Of a stretch of DNA of 64,000 nt, positions 37,573 through 49,589 are shown in pieces. The notes beneath the pieces were generated by a model. The model was not told the DNA's origin. It worked only from the letters and a program-made list of their open reading frames with translations, and ran no database searches. The DNA comes from Sporodiniella umbellata. Taxonomy: Eukaryota; Mucoromycota; Mucoromycetes; Mucorales; Rhizopodaceae. The first letter of the stretch is position 1. Every line of letters begins with the position of its first letter. A program made the position numbers and the translations under genes. The stretch is from contig JAIXMR010000010.1 in NCBI GenBank assembly GCA_025677835.1, positions 248,001 through 312,000 of the forward strand, given 5' to 3'.

Positions 37573-40500
37573 AGAAGTGAAAGAGCGGAAAAAAAGTTTT
37601 TGAAGGAAAGGGACGGGAAGAGGTAATAACGAGAAAGCGAAAGAAAAAGCAAAGCAAAACAAAACAAAACAGCTCCCAATTCTTTATCTCGCATTTTCCT
37701 GAATAACGCGGAGCCCAGAAAACACCATCCGTATCGTTTGACATATGGCCCTTTTGTGTTACGGAGCTTCATTTAATAACTTTTTATTGTGGTTTGACGT
37801 ATCCTCTCTATTTTTATCCCATACACAACAAGCAATGTCGTAGCCAATCAAAATCGACATCATTGGGCAACTAATACTTCCTGTATATTCACAAGAGCCA
37901 TAGTCATAACCGCATCAAGAACGTTTCCATTCAAAATACAAAAGTTTTTTCTCTAAAAATTTCGCGTTTCTGAGTAAAAACCAACTTATTGGCGAGATGA
38001 CTAGTATCCATCGGATACCATGAAGCAGTATCTACTTGTCACTATTTTATGAAGAGATACGGCTCCAAACCCTCAAGGTTATGGTCTCCCTATCAAACCA
38101 AAACACCAGATTGAATGTTGATTCTGTAGCTTTTGCCTAATTTCTACAAAGTCTTTCTTAAAATTGGAACTAAAAAGTAATAACTGACAGTATTCAACAG
38201 CTAAGCCAATATAGTCAGCTTAATAGTAAAGAGTAACTTATATCTACTACAAAACACCATAAGCCAGAGTTGCAGTACGTGCTATGCTAATCTAATTTAC
38301 TAACAAATACCAGCATGAAATCAGAAAACACAAAAATCAAATATACTTTGCAACGACGTATGACTGGTAAGTACTTCTTTTGTATGCAGTTCTGTAGAAA
38401 TTTTGGAAGGTAAAGCTTTAAGCGCTTTGGGCTGAACTTGATACAAAAAGACCAGCCTTCACCTTCTCAAAAGTCATTGGCTGTAAGACAGTCTTTGCTT
38501 GAGAAATCTGCGGACTGTTGTGTTAAGATTGCATTTCCCAAACAGAGATAGTAGCAGAAAAGAAACTAAAGAAAAGAAGAAACGTTAGAACTACATAAAA
38601 TTTTACACTGAACACAAGAAAAAATCATCCTGAGAAGCGTTTATAAGTGGGTCATAACACACGCCAAAAGGTACATGTTAGACAAAATTGTTTCGAGGCG
38701 CATTAACTGAACAACTGCTTTTTCCACATATCTTTTGTTTTAGACTTGTTTTACGCTATATCATATATACATCGTATATTTTGAATGCTTGTCATAAAGC
38801 TACTGTATTTTATTGTCACTTTACAGATGCAATGTATCGTCACAACAATACTAAAATACTTGGAAACCAACCTGAGTGGTACTTTTATACATAGTGTTGA
38901 ATTTTAAACAACTGATCTATCAAAATTTAATTTTTGAAAAAAAAAAAACAAGGAAAAATGCAGGCTTTGAGCTCATCTACAAGCATTTAAAAAGTAATGT
39001 TTAATCTATTGCTCTTTTAGATTTTTCTAGTCAGCCTTTGCAGTTATGTTGATTTTTCTTTAAAAAAAAAAATATTACTAAAAGTTTCTTAAATGACTAT
39101 GGCAATCAAGTGGCTGTATATACTACTCTTTAAAAAATGTATTTTTAGGCACTTTTGGCCAATTTTATCACTTTCGATTCAATCTAAAAAGCAAATTATT
39201 GTATTTTTGAGCCACGCAATGTAAAGATAACTGGGCTAGATTTATAAACACGTGGAGGGCACCGCCTCACTTATCGTTTTACCGTATTTTAAACAGCCGC
39301 ACACGAACGAACCCCGTTCCCTATTCCTTGTCCCGCATCGAATTCAATCAACCAAAAGAAGGGGATGGGTCATCTTTTCGATTTTTGTGTAGCAGTACAC
39401 AGCCTGTGCTATGTTCCGGAGCTACTATTATCATCTTTTCTCAGAGAAAACACGATTTAATACCCCAAGCTGAAGATTTATAATATTACGAGTAAACATA
39501 AACACATAACACTTATTTACAAAAAAAAAGCAGTCTCGATTTTCTTGAAATAGCTGAAGCATAGCTTCTAGTCTGAGGACGGGCCTTTTTTCCTTTACCA
39601 TTTTTGATCACCCTGTTGTACTTATTTCCTAAAAAAAAAAAAGCAAAAAAATGGTGTCTGTTCTTTATTGCAGTTTTTCTTTTACATGTGATGGGATAAA
39701 CACGCTTTGTGCTACTTTGTACTCATACTTTATTTATGCGGCCCTTTTCAGAATGACTATTTCAGCGACTAACGAAGAAGCCGCAAGTAAAGGTGGTGTA
39801 ATCGCCATTTGCTAGACATATTTCTGATCACTTTCAGAATTTTCACTTGATTAATTATTTGAAGTTTAGTTGCGCGTAGTTTTGAAATTACAGTAATTTG
39901 CGTTAAAGATTCAATTTTCTCCTAAACATTTTAAAGCATTTCAGTTATCAATCTTTCGAAATGCAACTTTCACTTTTTTTTTTAAATTGCAAAAGTGAAA
40001 ACTTCATTATATTGACACTAAAGCTGCTTTTGTACTTTATTTTTTTTCTCTCTTCGTTAGCTTACTTGGTTTGGCTTTTTCATGTTAGATCTTTACACCT
40101 GAGTCCCACGATACAGATAGCAAATGATAAATCCTACCCATTTGAACAAAAACCCAGCCAATTTTATGGTGTGAATACAACTAAATAGCTAACCATTAGA
40201 AATATCAACTGTGTTTCCGTAGTGGCATTTTGCTATATTCTTTAAAAGTATCGTCATAGTTCCTATTCAAATCAGTTGAAAACCGCAGTTTATGATTTTT
40301 TGATCTTCAAATATTTACTTGCGATTTCAAGTTTAGTTTTAGGCCAAGTTTTGTTCTATTGTCTACTATAAAATTCATAGATAGACACATGTAGTATATA
40401 TATAGGCCGCTTTTTATATTTCGCTATCAGTTTTTGGGTTGGGAAGCCTAAGAATGACCATCCGATCATTTTGCGTTGGGTGTAGTAGTATTGTACATAC

Positions 40501-43500
40501 ACTTGGTCAGGTGTACACCCTGGCGCTTAGCCTCAGATAAGCCCCTTTAGAACTAACAAGCAGTATTTTATTGTTAGCAAGCCGTGTTGGCAATATTCTA
40601 GGCTTGAAATATATCTATGACATTTGTTAAATAGATAGAATATTAAACGACCCTTTCACTCATCTTTTGATCGATTATCGACCATAGACCTTTATTCGTT
40701 AGACGATAGTGTTTTTTTTTTCTTATCATACAGTTAAGAGATCTCATCATTCTTGGGTTTACACTACCAGTAGATTAGCTCACTATAGCTGTTATTAGAA
40801 GCAGTCTGTGCCATCACACCGTTTAGTACAATCATAGGTTCTGATAGATAACCGCCTCCATCGCCTGTCTTAAACAATTCTCATCTAAACATCAAAATAA
40901 GAAACCAATAAAAAAAACACAGTGCTTGAAAAGTAGAGCAGCAGTCAATATCTTGTCTCACTACTTAGTTAAGGCATAATGTCAAAAGAAAAAAATTATA
41001 ATTTATTACGACCATCCTTTTTCTGGTCCTAGTAACCTCAAAGAAGCATTATGTAGCATTTATACAAAGAATAATCATAGTATTTAAGGCAAAATCCTCA
41101 CTATCTTGTGATCTATTTTCATAAAAGTATATGTTTACTTCCAGTAAATACCAATAAGAGCTTTGGTATTTTAAAGTAAATGTAATTTTGTATGATATAG
41201 AACCGCTTTACCTTTCATTGTTTACAGGTTTCTTTTGGGCCCTTCCAAAAAAAAACCAAGTGGTTTTTGTTTTATTGTTTAAGCGTATGGGAATCAAAGA
41301 AACAAGGTCTTTCCCCTTCTATTCAAAAGCTAAAATTTTGTGTAGAGTTATTATACATGCGTAGTATTTCCCATAGACATATTAGCAATAGCAAAAAAAA
41401 AAAAAAAAAAAAAAAAAAAGCGATATTACGCTCTTGGTTGTTTGAGGTTTTAACCGGCATGTGTTATTGATGCAAAAACTGCACCTTGCTTTCATTAAAT
41501 TTTATCTTACGGCCACCGTCATACATGAGCTACTAAGGAATGCTCCAAATACACAGGATTATGAGTGCACCACCTTTTTCTATTTGAAGTATGCAAAATC
41601 CGGGTTTGGGGTAGCCAAACCTGCCTCTGTCCTTTGATGATTTTGAATTTCCGCTAACAAGAGACAATGTTGCCTTTAACTCCTCTTGAATTTGAGTTGT
41701 TTGCTCAGGAGTTGTAAAGCTGGCCACTTCTATGTTCCAAGTATTTGAGCTTTTTCTTCGAAAAAAAACATGTACTTTATAATTCAAGTTGTAAAGCAGT
41801 GTACTATACATACGCCCTATTAACATAAAAATGAGAAAAGAGGCTTGTTTAATCATAAGATATCACAAGGAGTCTGTTTTTTTTTTGGTTTTTAAAATTT
41901 GTTATCCGCAGCCTCAGCTTTTTTAGTGAGTGATGCGATAGACTGTTATGGTGATGTTTTTTTTTCTTTTTTAAAAAAGGGACTAAAAACATTTCTATTA
42001 AGAAAAATTATGTTAATGAAGGATATAATATATGTGTAGTCGATTTTTCCAGATCTAAGCTATATTGTTTACTGAAAATATTTTTATTTGTACTTTCATC
42101 ATCTTGACTCTTAGTTGCATACTAAGGCATCTAAGGGTTAGATTCATACTAAACATGCATTGCTTGGAAAGAAATCTTTAAAATATTTCATCTTTCAAAA
42201 AAATGCATTACTATTTACAAAGCCAAAGTATAGACTTTTTATCTCCAAAAGACAAGTTTTATCACTTCGATTGATGGGGGCTTTTTTTTAAAAAAAAAAT
42301 ACGGGTTACCATTTCATATCGTTAGAAAAAAAACATGAATATACATTTGCTTTTCTTAAAAAGTGACTAAGAAAGAATATAAGTTACTTTTTGTTTGCAA
42401 AATTGAAAATGATGCAACTATACAAAAAGAAAAAAGAAAGCAGGCTCTATATTTGCTCTTAAACAGTGAGTCGGTATATTTTATAGTAGAATGTTACTGA
42501 GAAAAAATTTATAAAAAGGGGTTTTGGATTCATAGGTACATCAACCATACACTTGAAGAATTCAATTGAGTACAGTAGAAAGTTCGAGGTGTCTTGTTTT
42601 TGAAAAACGCAAAAAAAAAAGCAGTGCTGTTACTTTTATATCATAAAACATATGACAGTAGCAAATGGTTCTGTATTTCATTAGATTGAGGCTAAAAAAG
42701 TGCCAGCTATTAGGGTTTTAATATCAATCGAACATAAAACAAAATGATATTCAGCTCTAGCAAATTTGCAACAGATGTAAGACAGCAAAGTAGCGCAAGT
42801 ATACAAAATTGGGACGGCTCGGCAAAAAAATAGCAAAATTCTCCCGTTGTGAAAAGACATATTTGCTACATATACATACTATCGAAAACAAATCTATGTA
42901 TACATTCGAGGACAACCCTATATTTTTGGCTGAGAATAAGTCTATTCATAAACCTAATGTTTATACCGGATTTATATATAGTAGTAACAGTGAGTCAATA
43001 ACTTTAAATAAACTTATTGATGCTGACCTCAATGCCTCTTTTCATTCCCAACTTTTTATTTGAATTGAACAGTTCTATTCCTCTAAAAAAAACCCCCCTT
43101 GCTTTGAAAGAACTATTAGCAAATATCATTAATACAGTCTTATTTGAAGATTATAACCGAAAAAGCAATGCTTTCTCGCTATTGTTTGCAGTACAATAAG
43201 CTCGGTCACTATCCTAGAGATACTGCGCCTATGGATATACATGTCTCCCCATTAAAGATCAACAAAAAAAAAACAGAAAAAAACTATTTACAAACGATGA
43301 TAAAAAGTAACATTTTAATATCTTAAATCTTATATTAAATTTGGTTTTGGCTTTTAGCTTTTTAAAAAAGAAAAAAAAACCCACACTTAACAAAATAAAC
43401 GTTACTGTATATGTGTATACTTAACCTCAATGACTGCAGCCTTTGCAGGTAGCCAAATAGCACTATGCGAAACGCTTTTTGACGCTAATGCTTTTCAAGT

Positions 43501-46500
43501 TTGTTAGTGACAGGAGCAATCGCGTCACTAAAACTTAAGGTATGATAATATAGGCGTGTATAAAATGAAAGTTATACCTTTCTTCTAAAAAGTTTTTTCA
43601 TCTAAAGGGTTCACCTTTTTTTTTTCGGAATCTTTAAATGCCTGCCCCTCTTGATCTTACGACCTACCTTTCTACTGTACATGTGACGATTCTGCTAGCT
43701 AATTTACTAACACAGAAGAGGTACCAAAAATCACCAAAGTTTATTTTTTTTTTTTTTTTGGAAGGTCTCTGACTTCCTTTCCAACCGCTTTCCAGATAGG
43801 ATTTTTTTGAAGATATTGAACATCTCAAAAAGTCCCACAATATATACTTGATAGATCTGTATTGTTGAAACTTGTTTCAGTGTCTTGTATTAATACAAAT
43901 ATTACGAATGATACCTTTTTACTATTAGATACTAAGCGTTCAGTGTTGTAGTTAATCCCCATTTAGGATATTTCTTTGTTTAATAAATTGTCTGTTTATA
44001 CCTGTATATACTTTTTTTTTTATTAAAATTCAAGCTATCCCATTTTGAGTACAAATACAGCGTTTCCAAAATCAATGTCACATTTTATAATAAAAACTAT
44101 ACAGGATATATAACATCGATTTTGGAAACACTGCAACTAAAATCTGAGAAAGCAAACTCATTAGGTAACACCAAGCTACGAGGCTGTGTTTTGTTTTAGT
44201 TGTAGGCATCAGCTAGTGACGCAATTATATACAGGCAGCTATTTTATTTCAGAAATGTCAAGATTAACAAGGAGACATAACCAATCCTTATAGATAAAAC
44301 TAGCTATAGAAAGTGCACATGATTTTGAAAGGAGAATTTATAGTTTGTGCTACATTTACTGTGCCAAATAAACGTAACCCTCAAAGCTAGCTACATGTAC
44401 ATGAAGGGGGAAAATACGACGTAAGTCAGCTTATTAGAAATACAAACGAACAAAAAAAGAAAGAAACTAAAGGAGTGCTGTTAAACGACTGTTTTCAACT
44501 GGAAGTTTCTGTTTTTGACACAAAAAATGAGCACAAAACTATACATTTTCTCTAACGTGACTTGGAGAAGAAAAAAAAAAGTCCAGAAGCTTTTTGGTAC
44601 TCCCTGCTGACCCCTTGGTTATTTTATCGAGATATTCGCCTTTTTTTATTTATATATTGAATGTCAGTGAAGGGAGATCTGTGCTGTCTATAAACATCAG
44701 CTCCTTTCAGTTATATTATTATTAAATTTAACGTCAAGCTACTCAGAATACCGAACCGTCTATCAAAGCCATCCATATTCATCCCACATTTCCCCAAAAT
44801 TTAAAATTCTATTTTCTGAATCAAAAAAGAAACAAACCAATTAAAAAGAATATATTTACAAAGTTGAGCGACCAGTCATTTTTATTTTTGTATAATTAAT
44901 ACCTTAGTTTTTCTTCTTTTTTCCTTTTCAAAAAAAAAGAAAAAGAGAAAGAGAAAGAGGAAGAAAATGGTACTACAAACAGCTATTCTTTATTCCAGCT
45001 TCATCACAGCTATAGTGCCAGCTTTTGTACAGTTTTACTGAAAGTACGTGAGTATTTGGGAGACTCATGCAACTATCACACTTTGTGTGATCAAAGATAG
45101 CATTAATGGAGCACAACATCGATTTAACTTATTTGGAACTTTGTAGTAGTATCTTATTATCACTAAACAAGACACACTTTTTCGCTCATTGACTTGAGCT
45201 TATTTAGGAAAGGTAACCTTAGCTCAATTTTTTTTAATAATTATGCTACAATTCTTCGTTTTTCTATACTGAAATCTACAAGACTACTGATGAATGAAGC
45301 TAAATTTCTTAGATTGCTAATATGAGGTACTGTATACATACAAAGCAATATCACAGAAACGCGGAGAAAAAAAACACGGGGTATCTATGTCAAAAATATT
45401 CTAGATTCTTCGTTTTGATTTGTACTTGATACGCAAATACACCCTACAAGCCTCGTTATATAACACATAAACTAGCTAGATTTTCTTTTAAAACATATTA
45501 TCTACTTGCGTTTCTGTATATGTGCTTACATATTTCACCTGCGCAAAAATATTTCGATATTATCATCATACATTTGCGCACTGCTGTTTTGTGATACGGA
45601 TATATCCCCTAAACAGCAGCAATCATTTAAGGAGAGAAGGCGCATTGGCTTCTCTTTCAAAGAAAAAAACGTTTTAAAAAAACTACATTGGGTATGCATA
45701 AAGCCTTATTAGAGACTCAAAATAAAGCTTCCGCTTACAAGTATAATACTTTCTCCCTTTTTGAAACTCTTTCAACGCTGAATATATTCATTACGCTTTA
45801 AGGGAGAATCGGGTAGGGTTGAAACAACATTGTAATTATGTATCTCCATTTTTCTGTAGTATATATAAAAACGAATATATACACGCCTGTATATGTGTAT
45901 CACAAAAGATGTTTAATTGTAAGAGTAACCGCTCAGCTTCCATTATTTTTTCCATCGGCCTGATTCGTTTCCCAAGAAAAAAAGCTAGCCGTAAGAATTG
46001 ATTTAACTGCGATGTTTTTTTGTTAAACTCCAAAAAGAAAAAAGCTATTCTGTAATATTTATACTCAGGGCGTAAACAAATATGTAGAGTGGTATCTGTA
46101 GTTCTCTTGTCTCAAAATAGGCAACAAATAGAGTAAATCTGGGGTTATCTTTACCCCTATTATCTGTCGCCCAAACGATGATTGATTGTTCTATACCAAC
46201 TTTAATACCAAATCTTATAATAAAAGTAAACTGATATTTTTTTTTTTTGTCATTAACTTTCTACAAAACATAAAACATGGAAAAATAAAACTGATGACAG
46301 ATCTTTTACTAAAAAAAAAAACTGAGTAGATACTGACTAAAGTTACGCATACGTGAAATTTATTGCTTTGAATGGCCAGGTGACAATGTTTTATCTGATC
46401 TGCGAGTGGCTACACCAATGTTCTGACACAACCGATTAAAGGTCTTTTTTTTGGTCACTGGAAAAAATTCGAGCTAAAGGAATACAATACAAACGCTAGA

Positions 46501-46795
46501 CAATCTTTTTTTTTTTTTTTTTTAGCTTTTGTACACTGCGTGTACTTTTGTATGCGAGGCCGGTCTTTGACTATATAGGGTAAACCTCGATTATCTTCAG
46601 GAGAATAAGCAGTAAAGAAAGTACTTTGAAGAATTATCACTTTCCTAAAGAGGCAATGAATATTCCATTGGTTAGTAGATCACAAGAACTAAACTTAAAC
46701 AAGCAGCTCCTACTTATAATATATAAGCACCCATTAATTTTTATTTTTGTTTTGTTTTTTCTGTTTACCAGAATAACTTTTTATAAATTTATACA
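37573..46795. other. Long gene-poor stretch (9.2 kb)
   Basis: No gene I can support. A minus frame at 41533-41856 has a balanced core (SSNTWNIEVASFTTPEQTTQ and on) and may be a relic. Adjacent plus frames at 42809-43063, 43017-43199 and 43144-43326 look like one decayed reading frame broken by shifts. A MITE-like inverted repeat lies at 44058-44133. Runs of 20 or more A occur near 41395. A purine-rich GAAAGA repeat lies near 44935-44965. The rest is A+T-rich and stop-dense. Confidence 0.45.
44058..44133. mobile_element. MITE-like element, 76 bp with ~21-bp terminal inverted repeats
   Basis: The left end starts CAGCGTTTCCAAAATCAATG; the right end read in reverse complement starts CAGTGTTTCCAAAATCGATG. 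The two arms match at 19 of 21 positions around a ~34-bp A+T-rich centre. The left end is preceded by TA, the usual target of Tc1/mariner elements; the right flank is CA, so the duplication is imperfect. There is no coding capacity, so it would depend on a transposase elsewhere. It could also be a chance or regulatory hairpin. Confidence 0.45.
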
Positions 46796-47683
46796 ATGAA
46801 AATCTCATACAATAACAAAACCCAACAAGTCGGTATACCACGCCCTTTGAACTGCTTTTTGATATATCGAAACGAAAAACAAAAAGAAATTTTAGCTCAA
46901 TGCCCTGGAGCTAATCACCGTGATCTTTCTAAAATCATTGCAACATGGTGGAAGAATGCTACTGATCTTGAGAAAGAGCCTTTTAGAAATAAGGCAAGAA
47001 TTGCAAAGCAGGAGCATAGAAAGAAGTATGTAGTATATACGCACGTAGACGCTTATCGATCTAGGAGACTAATACAATATTTTCAAAGGTATCCGGAGTA
47101 CAAATATGCGCCTAAACGAAAAGATGGACCTAAGCGCGCTTATGTTCGTAAAGGGCAACACGAGAAATTTACCTCAAAGTCGCAAGAGAGAAACGCGCTT
47201 ATGAATGTCATGTTTGGTCACGATGTCGAGGATAAAGTGACCGCGAAAAAAGAAAAATGTACTAAGAAAAAGACTAAAAAGCCAAAGTTACCCAAAAATG
47301 CAGCGCCTCCCGAAGACTTGGGTTGTATAGGCTCTTCTAGTCTATTTGAAATATCACCATATACCGTGCAGTCTCCCTTTGATAGCATATTTGGTTACTA
47401 TGGTGAAGCTACGCCTTCGAGTTGTGATGCATCCATCTCTACAAGTAGTCCAGTTTTGACATTTCGTTCAGAGACACCGAACACAGAGGGACCGTTAACC
47501 AACTATTTTAATCGAGATCTTGAAGAATGCCTTTCTTTCACTTTTCTAAACACTCCTTCAATTACAGCAGAAATAATGGCTCAAAATCAGCTTACAAATT
47601 ATTGCTTGCAGTACCCATCATACCAAATGTGCACTTATAATCCCATTACAGACTACAGTGATCCTATGTATGCCTTTAACTAG
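46796..47683 (+). CDS. MATA-type HMG-box transcription factor, 274 aa, two exons
   Basis: Exons 46796-47025 and 47089-47683. The HMG box spans residues ~13-85: IPRPLNCFLIYRNEKQKEIL, RDLSKIIATWWKNATDLEKE, PFRNKARIAKQEHRKKYPEY, then KYAPKRKDGPKRAYVRKG, a basic tail. The IPRP-NCFLIYR start and the KIIATWWK core are characteristic of MATA_HMG domains found in fungal mating-type proteins and their relatives. The intron (47026-47088, 63 nt) has a clean branch site (GACTAATAC) but contains no stop in frame, so an unspliced message would encode 21 extra residues inside the end of the box. After the box come a Lys-rich segment and an acidic/Ser-rich tail, probably for activation. It should bind bent DNA in the nucleus. 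The sex-locus neighbours TPT and RNA helicase are not present in this window. Confidence 0.85.
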   Translation: MKISYNNKTQQVGIPRPLNCFLIYRNEKQKEILAQCPGANHRDLSKIIATWWKNATDLEKEPFRNKARIAKQEHRKKYVVYTHVDAYRSRRLIQYFQRYPEYKYAPKRKDGPKRAYVRKGQHEKFTSKSQERNALMNVMFGHDVEDKVTAKKEKCTKKKTKKPKLPKNAAPPEDLGCIGSSSLFEISPYTVQSPFDSIFGYYGEATPSSCDASISTSSPVLTFRSETPNTEGPLTNYFNRDLEECLSFTFLNTPSITAEIMAQNQLTNYCLQYPSYQMCTYNPITDYSDPMYAFN

Positions 47684-48593
47684 CCATTATAGGCAATTCT
47701 TTCTTTTTATTTTTTGTTTTTATTTTGAAGATTTTGTTTTATACAAATATACACTCAATGTATATAAACACTCAAAGCTACGCGACTTTTACATTTAACT
47801 TTTATTTATCTTCGCTTCAAGATTAATGTATATCTATTTTTAAATCAATAAATCTATGTTTATACTCATTCATATATAGAAAACTTTATTAATTTAGTTT
47901 AATAGCAACAAACTATATTTTTAAGGAGAACATTTAACACTTAAAAATACTAGTTCGAGATTTTGAATTAAAGTGAGAAAAACCTTATAAGTTGTTAAAG
48001 GTAGAAGAGACTTTTGTTTTTATATATATATTTGTACGTAGATAATCGAGGGGAAGTGATTTATGGCCACTGTTTTAAGCCTTAGAAGAGAAACCTATTA
48101 TTTTTACGATGTTTATCTTCTATATCTTTTATTATAATTGATTTCAAATTCGGTGCTCTTGGTAGTATTTCTATCCATTCTATGTCTAAGCTTTCTTCTT
48201 TTAAACGATACAGCAAAACAGAGGAGGCTTACAAATACTGTGTAAAATTGTGAAGTTGAATCCACTCGTCTTATTTTACCATATAATTCTCTATCTACTG
48301 TGTAGACTTACTCGAGGCTAAGCCCATAAAAAGACCACCACAAATCGTTGAGGAATAAAGCGGGTTTGATATCATACTAGGATATAAAGGAGGCTCATGC
48401 GATTCTGACTCATACTAATCCAAAGAATTGTGCCTCTTGATCTGTTCTTTGTTTTGATCATGGGGAGAGTGCGCTCATAAATAGTGCTTGAAGACTTACT
48501 AAATCCTGGTTTGACGCACGCTTGGAGCGATGGAATAGCTTGATTCAGAATATGATATATCACATATATTTTCAATTCGATTAATAGAGATAT
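47684..48593. other. Intergenic stretch
   Basis: A+T-rich 3' flank of the HMG gene. The minus frame 48372-48686 overlaps the C-terminal remnant of the homeobox pseudogene; beyond that I see no coding signal. Confidence 0.45.
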
Positions 48594-49092
48594 AGGGTAA
48601 GGGGTAGCAAAACCATTCTGCGCATGTTGACGTTGAACTTGATCTAAATAATAATAATTATAGTAGCTGTACAACTTGGGATCCATTTCATTTTGCAGCT
48701 TTGCGGCTGATGCTGGTTGACACGCTATAGTTACTGTGCCAGCTACGTGCTGCTGCTATATACAAACCTTTTTGTCTTGCTTCTAGGTCTTTGATTTTTT
48801 TACTTGGCTCTTTAGTTCTACGAGTTTAGAACCAAACCTGGATGGATCTTTCAGTCGTCCCTCAGCTTATAAGAAAGCTCATCAAGTTTTTAACATCAGG
48901 AGAGGGGTATTTACTAAGGCACTCCTCTAAAGCAAATAAATTCTCCGGCGATGTCCTCACCCCTTTACGTGGTAGGCTTGTGTCACTTGGTAATGAGAAA
49001 ACAGGAAGAACAAAAGGAAACAGAGAAGGGGAGAGGCCTGAAATACCTTCGTTACCAGCATTTTTGTAGATTGGCGGTATAGTGTTGACCAA
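48594..49092 (-). pseudogene. Homeobox transcription factor pseudogene (Pho2/Grf10-like family)
   Basis: On the minus strand a Ser/Pro-rich leader runs into a homeodomain: GVRTSPENLFALEECLSKYP, SPDVKNLMSFLIS, stop TGA (48862-48864), GTTERSIQVWF, stop TAA (48826-48828), TRRTKEPSKKIKDLEARQK. The second stop falls exactly at the Q of the invariant WFQNRR motif of recognition helix 3. Both stops are one C-to-T change from a sense codon (CGA, CAA). Past the homeodomain, in another frame, comes a Tyr-rich tail (MDPKLYSYYNYYYLDQVQRQ and on to 48594) of the kind following fungal homeodomains, so a frameshift or lost intron also separates it. The opposite-strand frame 48842-49069 is only its shadow. 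Such factors normally control phosphate, purine or developmental genes; this copy cannot make a full homeodomain. Confidence 0.72.
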
Positions 49093-49551
49093 CGATGGAT
49101 TGTGTACTTTTTTTTTTTTCGTATGTATCAGAAATTATGATAGCTTTTGAAAAACCGGGGAAGATAATAGAAAGAAAAGATAATAAAGAGCCTGGTCGTT
49201 TTTTAAATACAGTGATGTTGTACAGTGATTCTTGCTATAGTTTTATTTCAAAAACAAAAAAACCGATTTGAATTAACAACAAAGCTATCAGTCGGCAAGC
49301 ACCATATATTTCTTGAGCTATACTGATGTTCAAAAGCGCTTATTTCACAAGATGTTAAAGCAACTTTCTGTTTCTCAAACACTCTTTTCTTCTTTGCAAA
49401 ACTCAAATAATTTACAGCAAGCATGAAATAAAATTTCATTCAATTCAGCTATATTGATTAAGTGTATGAGGGACTTTTATTTTATAGTGTGGTTTAACAA
49501 CCGGGAAAATTTCCAATGGACATTTAGTTTTTCATTGAAAACATGCAAATT

Positions 49552-49552
<1 letters not shown>

Positions 49553-49585
<33 letters not shown>
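49553..49585. repeat. Poly-A tract, 33 bases
   Basis: Longest mononucleotide run I see in the window; not next to any gene, so not an obvious retroposed tail. Confidence 0.85.

Positions 49586-49589
<4 letters not shown>

Noticed and set aside
46796..47683. Calling this the mating-type (sex) locus
   Set aside because: Only the HMG box fits; the diagnostic flanking genes (triose-phosphate transporter, RNA helicase) are absent, and Mucorales have many HMG-box genes.
48842..49069. Plus-strand ORF of 75 aa
   Set aside because: Antisense to the homeobox pseudogene; the minus-strand reading carries recognisable homeodomain residues.
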